Below the pieces are notes generated by a model that was given only the letters and a program-made list of their open reading frames with translations, was not told the DNA's origin and searched no databases. Positions 17,460-24,900 of a stretch of 64,000 nucleotides of DNA are shown one piece after another. The stretch lies in contig SFFW01000001.1 of assembly GCA_004556755.1 (NCBI GenBank), positions 62,001 through 126,000 on the forward strand, given 5' to 3'. Each line of letters starts with the position of its first letter. Within the stretch, counting starts at the first letter, position 1. Source of the stretch: Clostridiales bacterium (GTDB lineage Bacteria > Bacillota > Clostridia > Oscillospirales > Oscillospiraceae). The translations under genes were made by a program, and so were the position numbers.

Positions 17460-18182
17460 ATGAACAAAAAGCAATTTGACAAAATCAGAAACGAAAATCC
17501 TTTTTTGCCTCTCAGCGACGTTGTACACGAGCTGCTCCTGCAAAATATCATAAGCTTTCGCCTCAAACCCGGAACGAGGATCAGCGAAAACTCCATCTCT
17601 CAGGAGCTTGGCATAAGCCGCTCGCCGGTCAAGACGGCACTGGAAAAGCTTGCTGAGCATAAGTTCATACGGATACGCAACAGCAGATACTATGTTTCGG
17701 AATTTGACGAATCGGAGTACAAGGAGATCTGCGATTTTACGATGATGATAGAACCCTTCGCCGCAGCAAAGGCAGCCCGAAAGATCACCGATCGTCAGCT
17801 TGCAGAGCTGTATCAGATAGCAAACCGCTTAAAGGAGCTTTACAAGGAAGCATACGAGAGTGGCAGCAACTTCGGTTACAGCAAACTCCTCGATCAGGAG
17901 ATCGCATTCCACTCGGCGGTCGTGAAGGCGTCGGGCAACTCGCTTATCTCCAAGCTATACGACGAGAAAAAGTATGAGCTGTGGCGCTTCAGAGGCTACC
18001 TCCTCTACAGCCGTCCAGAAGGCTTCTTTAAGACCATCGACACCGACCACATCCTCATATGCAACATCCTCAAGCTCCATGACGACGAGCTTGCGGCTGC
18101 TGTCACAAGGCGTCATCTGCACGTTTCGAGGGACGGCATCGAGCGCTATGAGCTTCTCGCAAAGCCCGATCAGAAAAAGTAA
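17460..18182 (+). CDS. GntR-family regulator with FCD domain
   Basis: 240 residues. An N-terminal winged helix (about 18-85) has LKPGTRISENSISQELGISR followed by SPVKTALEKLAE, the GntR recognition helix. The C-terminal all-helical FCD ligand domain (about 95-225) has metal/acid ligand candidates D..H..H, e.g. DQEIAFHSAV and RRHLHVSRDG. FCD regulators usually sense small organic acids or amino acids. It lies between asnB (20 bases upstream) and a transporter plus two reductases, and a perfect inverted repeat downstream (18233-18256) could be its operator. Its effector is unknown. Confidence 0.92.
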   Translation: MNKKQFDKIRNENPFLPLSDVVHELLLQNIISFRLKPGTRISENSISQELGISRSPVKTALEKLAEHKFIRIRNSRYYVSEFDESEYKEICDFTMMIEPFAAAKAARKITDRQLAELYQIANRLKELYKEAYESGSNFGYSKLLDQEIAFHSAVVKASGNSLISKLYDEKKYELWRFRGYLLYSRPEGFFKTIDTDHILICNILKLHDDELAAAVTRRHLHVSRDGIERYELLAKPDQKK

Positions 18183-18193
18183 ATTGTATCTAT

Positions 18194-18224
18194 ACGCAGG
18201 CAGTTTTTCTGCCTGCGTTTTGTT
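18194..18224 (+). terminator. Terminator after the GntR gene
   Basis: ACGCAGGCAG / CTGCCTGCGT arms around TTTTT, followed by TTTGTT, ten bases after the stop codon. Confidence 0.85.
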
Positions 18225-18232
18225 ATGCCGAA

Positions 18233-18256
18233 AATTGCTCATTTTGTCGAGCAATT
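18233..18256 (+). promoter_or_regulatory. Inverted repeat overlapping a promoter, possible GntR operator
   Basis: AATTGCTC and its exact complement GAGCAATT are separated by eight bases. A TATAAT box follows at 18273-18278, so the right arm covers the -35 position. This is a good place for a repressor. That the neighbouring FCD regulator binds it is inference. Confidence 0.6.
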
Positions 18257-18278
18257 CCGCCTAAGGTTTTAATATAAT

Positions 18279-18588
18279 ATAAGTATAAGCCGATTTTTCT
18301 TTTGAACAAAAATTGACGCAATCAAGGAGGCGGTATTACACTACGCTCAAATTCAGAAACAAAGCAATTCCGTGCGCCGTAAGGCTCTGTTCGGAACCGA
18401 CAAAACAGAATAGAGATCAGATCGGCGTTTTTTCTCTCCATCCTACCCTGTGCTTCAAGGAATTGTTTTCTGCTTTTCCTTTTGAACACAGGGTAATTTG
18501 TTTATTTATTGTCAATTACTTTTCGGACATTACTCCGCTCATAGCGGGGATGTTATATAGTGAAGATAAAGTTCAGGAGGAAAGAAAC
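18279..18588 (+). promoter_or_regulatory. Long structured leader of the ykvI transporter gene
   Basis: About 310 bases without a credible gene. It contains a terminator-like fold (GCGCCG at 18374-18379 with CGGCGT at 18423-18428, then TTTTTCTC) and a long hairpin (ACCCTGTG 18445-18452 with CACAGGGT 18487-18494, continued by TTCAA/TTGAA and GGAA/TTCC inside), then CCGCT/AGCGG near 18536-18548. An in-frame extension of the transporter through this region reads as non-conserved sequence. I recognise no known riboswitch class. Confidence 0.5.
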
Positions 18589-19788
18589 ATGAATGACAAC
18601 AAGACGCTGAAAAGCACTTGGGCTGCCGGCTTTGCGGTCGCCTCTGTGTGGTTCGGCACCCACGTCGGCGGCGGCTTCGCATCCGGCAATCAGGTGGTTC
18701 AGTATTTTTCAAGCTACGGACCCCTTTCGATCATATTCCCCATTCTCGCAATGGGACTTCTTGCGGTAGTAATGTATATTATGGTCAAGTTTGCAAAGCT
18801 CAGCGGCTTTACCAACTACAAGGACACCTACGCCGCACTTTATCCCAAGCCCTGGATGGAGATTTTCTTTGAGATCTTCTACATCGTCATAGTCGTTGCT
18901 GCAATGGCATCGGCAGTTGCCGGCGCAGGTGAAGTTCTTGCAAACTTCATCCACATTCCTTATGTGGGCGTGACGAAGGTCATTATGAATCTCATCATTG
19001 TTGCAATACTCATTCTGCTTACCATTTTCGGTGTAAAACTCGTTGTTGCGGCATCCACCGTACTATCCGTTGCAATCATTGTTATCACCGCTCTGATGGT
19101 CGTTTTCGGTCTTACCGCAGACTTCAGCTCCATCTCCGCAAAGCTCACAGCAGAGTATGGCGTTGAGCTTGTACCCTACACCGACTCTGTCGGCGAGTCT
19201 ATCTGGAGAGGCATTCTGGTGTACGCAGCCTTCCAGTGCGTTTCCATCCCGCCCATGATTGCAGCATCCAATGACCTCTCCCTTAAAGGCGTCAAGAAGG
19301 CGCACCTCCTCGGCTGGCTCATGAACGGTCTTGCTCTTGCGGCCTCCGCATGGATGCTCGTCAAGTGGTATCCCCTGCTTGCCGCTCTCCAGAACGGCGG
19401 CGTTGAGGGATACACCACTGCACTCGGTATCCCCAACCAGACCGTCCTCGCTCTTATCGGCGTGAAGTGGCTGCTCGTCGCATTCAGCGTACTGCTGTTC
19501 TGCGCATTCATGTCCACCTGCGTCACCCTCGTTTACACCATGATCCAGCGCTTTGAAGGTAAGTTCTTCCCCAAATCCATCAAGAGCGAGAAGGTTCGCG
19601 GCATTTTCGTCGGCGCCATCATCATTGCGATCTGCTTTGCGATCTCCCTGCTCGGACTTACCGAAATTGTTAAATTCGCATACGGCTACGACGGCTACTA
19701 CGCACTTCTTGTGATCGTGATCCCCGCATTTGTTTGGGGCATCCCCAAGATCAAGAAGCTTCAGGCTCAGAAGAAGGTCGAGCAGTAA
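18589..19788 (+). CDS. YkvI-type membrane transporter (APC superfamily)
   Basis: A 399-residue membrane protein with about ten to eleven helices. It resembles the YkvI family (COG3949), distantly related to amino-acid transporters; the start GFAVASVWFGTHVGGGFASG has the unwound glycine-rich first helix typical of that fold. Substrate is unknown. An AGGAGG site at 18575-18580 fixes the start at 18589. It is followed at short distance by two ketopantoate-reductase-like genes, so the three may handle one keto- or amino acid. The nearby FCD regulator is a candidate controller. Confidence 0.85.
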   Translation: MNDNKTLKSTWAAGFAVASVWFGTHVGGGFASGNQVVQYFSSYGPLSIIFPILAMGLLAVVMYIMVKFAKLSGFTNYKDTYAALYPKPWMEIFFEIFYIVIVVAAMASAVAGAGEVLANFIHIPYVGVTKVIMNLIIVAILILLTIFGVKLVVAASTVLSVAIIVITALMVVFGLTADFSSISAKLTAEYGVELVPYTDSVGESIWRGILVYAAFQCVSIPPMIAASNDLSLKGVKKAHLLGWLMNGLALAASAWMLVKWYPLLAALQNGGVEGYTTALGIPNQTVLALIGVKWLLVAFSVLLFCAFMSTCVTLVYTMIQRFEGKFFPKSIKSEKVRGIFVGAIIIAICFAISLLGLTEIVKFAYGYDGYYALLVIVIPAFVWGIPKIKKLQAQKKVEQ

Positions 19789-19843
19789 GTAAAAAACAAA
19801 GTGCGCCGCTGCGCTGCAACGGCGCACATTGAGGAATTTTACC

Positions 19844-20788
19844 ATGAAAATTGCAATGATAGGCTCCGGCGCTGCCGGAAGCGTTTTTGCCTGTTATCTG
19901 AATAAGGGCGGTGCAGAACTCACATTGGTCGATCGCTACAAGGCGCACATGGACAAGTGCTCCGAATGCGGAATGACCTTCGTTTCTCCGAGCGGCACGG
20001 AAGTCCTTACGGGTTTTAAAACCGCATATTCTGCCGAGAATATCGGAGTGCAGGATATTGTCATTCTGATGGTCAAGGCAACGCAGACTGACGGGATATT
20101 CCCGTCGCTCATGCCCTGCATTGGTCCCGAAACTGTCGTTGTTTCGCTGCAAAACGGTCTCGGAAACGACGAAACTCTGCAAAAATATGTGCCGGCGGAG
20201 CGTATTCTCTACGGCTTCGGCACCATAGGCACCGAGCTTCCCGAACCCGGAAAGTGCGTTTCAAAGCCGGAAAGCGGAGTTATCATGCGATTCGGTGCGG
20301 TTAAGCGCTCCGATGCTTCCGTCAAAGTGGGAGAGTATCTCGAAGCCTGCTTTAACCGTGGCGGCTGCAAGACAGTTTTTGAATCCGACATTCGCCCCTT
20401 CGTATGGAAAAAGGCAATCTCCAACAGCGGCTACAACACCATCTCCTCTCTCACCCGGCTCAAGGTCGGTGAATTTCTCTCCGGTAACGACGGCTGCGAG
20501 CTTATTAAGTCCGTTTGGAAGGAAGGCTGTGAGGTCTGTTTTGCCGCAACAGGAGTTGACCTTTGGCCCGAAATGCTCGACGAGCTGCCCCGTCTAAAGG
20601 ACGGCTTTGCAAGCTACTATCCCTCCATGGCGCAGGACGTCCTCATCCACCACAGGCATACCGAGGTCGATCTTTTAAACGGCGCAATAGTCAAATACGG
20701 CAAACGCTTGGGAGTTGCGACACCCGTAAACGAGGCGTTTACAAGGCTTATCCACTGCATCCAAAGCAATTACGATATACAATATTAA
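19844..20788 (+). CDS. Ketopantoate reductase-like (PanE/ApbA) protein, copy 1
   Basis: 314 residues with an N-terminal Rossmann NADP-binding motif GSGAAGSVFACYL (GxGxxG) and the PanE-type segments QNGLGNDETLQKY and VWKKAISNSGYNTISSLTRL (catalytic Lys, Asn). The C-terminal helical domain ends YPSMAQDVLIHHRHTEVDLLNGAI, the family's substrate-loop pattern. PanE reduces 2-dehydropantoate for pantothenate synthesis, but tandem paralogues beside a transporter suggest another 2-keto acid. Start chosen at 19844 on length. Confidence 0.88.
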   Translation: MKIAMIGSGAAGSVFACYLNKGGAELTLVDRYKAHMDKCSECGMTFVSPSGTEVLTGFKTAYSAENIGVQDIVILMVKATQTDGIFPSLMPCIGPETVVVSLQNGLGNDETLQKYVPAERILYGFGTIGTELPEPGKCVSKPESGVIMRFGAVKRSDASVKVGEYLEACFNRGGCKTVFESDIRPFVWKKAISNSGYNTISSLTRLKVGEFLSGNDGCELIKSVWKEGCEVCFAATGVDLWPEMLDELPRLKDGFASYYPSMAQDVLIHHRHTEVDLLNGAIVKYGKRLGVATPVNEAFTRLIHCIQSNYDIQY

Positions 20789-20812
20789 ATGTTATAAAAA
20801 GGAGTAACAGTT

Positions 20813-21829
20813 ATGAAAATTGCAATGTACGGTTCAGGCGCTGCAGGCAGCGTTTTTGCCTCTTACCTCAAGAACGGCGGCGCAGACATCATCCTTATCG
20901 ACCGCTATGAAGCACACATGAAGAAGGTCGCCGAGGAAGGCATGAACTTCATCATCCACCAGGAAGAAAACGGCAAGTACCATGACATTGTTAAGCTCCT
21001 CAAGGGCTTCCGCACCTACACCTCCGCTCAGGCTGCAGCCGACGCAGAAGGCAAGGTCGACATCATCATCTACATGACCAAGGCAACTCAGCTCAGTCAG
21101 GCAATTCAGGACTCCCTCCCCGTTGTCGGCGACAACACCGTTGCGGTCTCTCTCATAAACGGTCTCGGCAACGACGACAATCTCTTTAAGGTATTCCCCA
21201 AGAGCCGCTGCGTCATCGGCTCCGGCGTTCTCGGCACCGCAATGCCCGAACCCGGCACCTGCGTTTCCACCCCCGCCGGCGGCGTTCAGATGAACTTCGG
21301 CGGTGCGGAGAAGTCTCCCCTCACCGATGCTGCCTGTGCGGAGCTTCTCAAGTGCTACCGTGACGGCGGCTGCGACGCCTACTGGCGTGACGGCGCTCCC
21401 GGAACCGATGAGAACATCTACAAGTTCATCTGGAAGAAGGTCTGCGTCAATGCAACCGTCAACACAGTCTGCGCAGTTCTGCGTCTGAAGATCGGTGAAG
21501 TTGAGGCCGACCCCTACGGTCAGTGGCTGTTCCACAGCGTCATTCGTGAGACCTGCGCCGTTGCGACCGCTAAGGGCGTTCCCATGAATGCCGACGAGTT
21601 TATTGCTCACGATCATCAGGACATCGTGACCAGCATCGCCGACTACTACCCCTCCATGTGCCAGGATATGCTCTTTAACCAGCGTCAGACCGAGATCGAC
21701 GTACTCAACGGCAAGATCGCAGAGTATGGCGAGGAGCTTGGCATCGACACCCCCGTGTGCAAGGTTCTCTCTCAGGTCGTCCGCTGCATCCAGGGCAACT
21801 ACGATAAGCAGTTCTTCAAGAAGGCATAA
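20813..21829 (+). CDS. Ketopantoate reductase-like (PanE/ApbA) protein, copy 2
   Basis: 338 residues, clearly paralogous to the preceding gene (GSGAAGSVFASYLKNGGAD; INGLGNDDNLFKVFP; FIWKKVCVNATVNTVCAVLR; YPSMCQDMLFNQRQTEIDVL). It lies 24 bases after copy 1 behind an AAGGAG site. It has extra residues around 45-60 and 190-205 compared with copy 1. Codon use is much more biased to C-ending preferred codons than in copy 1, hinting at higher expression. Substrate is unknown. The gene ends at a strong bidirectional terminator. Confidence 0.88.
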   Translation: MKIAMYGSGAAGSVFASYLKNGGADIILIDRYEAHMKKVAEEGMNFIIHQEENGKYHDIVKLLKGFRTYTSAQAAADAEGKVDIIIYMTKATQLSQAIQDSLPVVGDNTVAVSLINGLGNDDNLFKVFPKSRCVIGSGVLGTAMPEPGTCVSTPAGGVQMNFGGAEKSPLTDAACAELLKCYRDGGCDAYWRDGAPGTDENIYKFIWKKVCVNATVNTVCAVLRLKIGEVEADPYGQWLFHSVIRETCAVATAKGVPMNADEFIAHDHQDIVTSIADYYPSMCQDMLFNQRQTEIDVLNGKIAEYGEELGIDTPVCKVLSQVVRCIQGNYDKQFFKKA

Positions 21830-21845
21830 GTCTCAATCTGAATCT

Positions 21846-21877
21846 AAAAAGATCGGAGCTTCGGCTCCGATCTTTTT
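21846..21877. terminator. Bidirectional terminator
   Basis: Perfect 14-base arms AAAAAGATCGGAGC / GCTCCGATCTTTTT around a TTCG loop. It can serve the reductase operon on the plus strand and the surface-protein gene on the minus strand. Confidence 0.92.
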
Positions 21878-21895
21878 ATTATGCTTATTATGCAA

Positions 21896-21929
21896 AGTCC
21901 CCTCCGTGCCGTCCGGCACGGAGGGGACT
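21896..21929. repeat. Perfect GC-rich inverted repeat
   Basis: Fifteen-base arms (AGTCCCCTCCGTGCC and its complement) around GTCC. No T-run follows on either strand. It is the middle of three hairpins between convergent genes and might be a dispersed palindromic element. Confidence 0.7.
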
Positions 21930-21939
21930 CCGTTTCATC

Positions 21940-21965
21940 GGATAAGGCTCATATGAGCCTTATCC
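21940..21965. repeat. Perfect 26-base palindrome abutting the surface-protein stop codon
   Basis: Thirteen-base arms (GGATAAGGCTCAT and complement) with no spacer. It starts at the base after the stop codon of the surface-protein gene. It could protect the mRNA 3' end or bind a dimeric protein. Confidence 0.7.
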
Positions 21966-24900
21966 TCATTTATTGAGAAGGTTGTAGACCCTCAGAATAA
22001 CGGTCGCAGCCATTCCGCGGTTTGCACTGGAGTTGGGTGCGAAGGTCGTTGCGGAGGTTCCGTTCATGATACCTGCGGAAACGATCGCATTGACGGCATC
22101 GAGGTACGGTGCTGCAATGTCGCCCGCATCGTTGAAGCTGCAGGGCTTCACTTCGCCGAAGTCATAGCCCGCAACGTTCTTCAGATAGCGGTACATGAAG
22201 GTTGCCATCTGCGCACGGCTTATGGTCTGGTCGGGACGGAAGGTGTCGTCGCCGTAGCCCTGGATTATCTTGTTCTCAACGCCCCACTTGACCGCAGCAA
22301 CATAAGGTGTGGAAACGGTGGATGCATCGCTGAAATCAAGAGCTCCGAGCTTGGATTCGGGAGAGCCTGCCGCACGCCAAAGCATGGTTATAAACTGCGC
22401 TCTCGTTACCAGTGCGTTGGGGCGGTAGCTGCCGTCTTCATAGCCGTTGATGATGCCCTTTTCGGCTGCTTCGAATATCCAATCATGGTAGCCGCTGTTG
22501 CCGATGTCGTTGAACGGCTCGACCACGATGTCGGCACGGTTGCTGATACGGATGCGAGGTGCCGGTCCGGCGAAGGTATCGTCGTAGGATGCAACGCCGG
22601 TCACGCTGATGCCGCAGCCGACCTTGACACCCTTAACGTCGTTGTCGGTGCAGATGTAGCCGTCGATAAACACGCGGACGACATTTCCGAGGGAATCCTT
22701 GACCATGATGGTCTGGATAAGTCCGTTTTCAAGCTCAAAGCTTTCCACGGTACCTCTTACGGTGATGAGGCTGCCGAGAACGGTCTTGTTATTGACGTCG
22801 TTTGCAAGAACGACCTTCGGCTGTACGGGAGTCGCCTCTCCGATCTTTTCAATGGATGTCACCTGAAGCTCCATCTCGCCCTGGTAGAAGTCGGTGGTGC
22901 CGGTGATGCGAACCTTGTCGCCGATCTTGTAGTTGCCTGCAATGGGGAAGCAGCAGATACCGCCGGTCTCGTCCTGAACATAGATGCAGTCAAAGAATGC
23001 GGTGTTCTTGTCGTAGCCCGATGCGTTGGTGGTCACTACACCCTCGATGGTGTACTTGTAGCCCGCCTCGGTCTGCTTCTGAACGGTTGCAATGGGAGTG
23101 ACCTTTACAGGATTGATGTACTGAACAAGGTTCTCGCAGATCCTGTAGTTGGAATAGTTCTTCTGGGAATCGCTGTCGGAATCATCGTCGGAGACGGATG
23201 CCTGTACCTCGAAGTTGGACATGAAGGCAGCGCCGGAAACAACTATCAGGCCCTTGCCGTCAAGCTGCTCGGTAGCCATGACAAGCAGACGGCTGTCGCC
23301 GCTTGCGTATGCATACTTCGGGGTGGCGTCGCCGCCGAGACCGTCGCCGTCAACGTCGACGGAGTAGGTGCTTGCGTGACCGTAAACAACGGGAGAAACG
23401 CTTGCGGGCAGAGCGGATACGGGGTTGCCGGAGGCATCGACCGCATAGATGCTTGCGCCACCGTAGTGGCTGAACACCTCGGTGTAGAGCCTGTCATGGG
23501 GATGCTCCGCATCGTAAATGACACCGTCGGTGAGGAAGCTGTCGCCGTAGGTGTTGAAGTACAGACGCCACTTATCGACACCGTCCGCTGCGCTGCGAAC
23601 ATCGTCGTAGGTAGCATCGTCGCTTATCCTCAGGCTCGAACCGAGAGCCTGCAGGACTGCGTTCTGAGTTGCCGCCATATGGAGAATGTCGGCGTTGTTC
23701 TGGATCACGTCATAGTTCTCGTATTTGTCGGACCAGCCGGCAAGCACGACGGTACCGCCTGCGGCGTTAAACGCCTTGATCGCAGCAAGCTCCGCATCGG
23801 TGTAGACCTTGGGGTCGGACTGTGCGTCGGCAAGTCTGCGGGAAGGTGCGGTGAGGATGAGTGCCTTGAACTTGTCGTTCGAGCAGGCAGCGATAAGCTC
23901 ATCGGAGGTCTTGAGCATTACGGTACGCACGGAGTAGCCGGCCGCAAGATTTCCGAAGTTGCCCATGGAATCCTTGTAGTTGCCCGCAACGTACTCGTTG
24001 TAGTGGGATGCGTCAATACCGATGTAAACCAGAGAGTTTGCATCGAGAACGTCAAGCTCGATGTCCTTGCTGAAGGAGTAGTCCTTGCCGTCCTGAACGA
24101 GGTTCACGGTAACGGTGATCTTGGTGAGCTTTGCGGTCTTGGGGGTGTACTTGAAGTCAACGGTAGCGGTGCCGGAAGAAGGAACGGTGTATTCCTTGGT
24201 GTCGGTGCCGAGAACGACGCTGCCTTCGGTGGTGTAGACGACGCTCTTAACGGTTGCATCGCTTGCTTCGCTGTTGAAGAGCGTGGTGGTGAGGGTAAGC
24301 TCCTCGCCGGTTACGGGAGTCGCAGTACCGCACTCAAAGGAGGATATACCGAGCTTCAGGGATTCACCGACCCAAACGGGAGCGGTGACTGCAAGGTCGC
24401 CGTCGGCTTCGGTAACACGGATGAAGTAGTAGGTGTATTCGGGATCGAGGGTCGCGGTGACGTGTCCGGTTGCAAGGACTTCGGGATCGTCCCAGGTGTA
24501 TGCGGTCTTGCCGGAGTTTACGACGACCTCTATCTTTGCGATGGAGTCGGATGCATCGGGATCATAGACCTGGACATCAATGTCAAGCTTTTCGGGGACC
24601 TCGGTGATCTGAGAACCGAGCTGGAGACCGTTCAGGGTGTAGTAAAGCTCAAGGTTCTTGTCCTCGGTGGAGTACATACGCATGCTGCGCATTGCCTCGT
24701 AAATGCCCTCTTCGGTGAAGTTATCGGTGAGAATAACGTCACGGGCGTCGTTGGCATTGCCCCACTTGCCCTTGTGGTTGTCCTGGTTGTTGGTGGGAGC
24801 GACGTGCCAGCCCTTATCGAGAGCCATTATGTAGTACTCATAGCTGGGATAATAGCCGCCTGCACCGATCTGACCTTCGCCGTTGCCGACCTCAACGAGG

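Noticed and set aside
18313..18588. In-frame N-terminal extension of the YkvI transporter
   Set aside because: Starts far upstream, has no ribosome site, and encodes residues unlike the family. AGGAGG at 18575 supports the downstream ATG.
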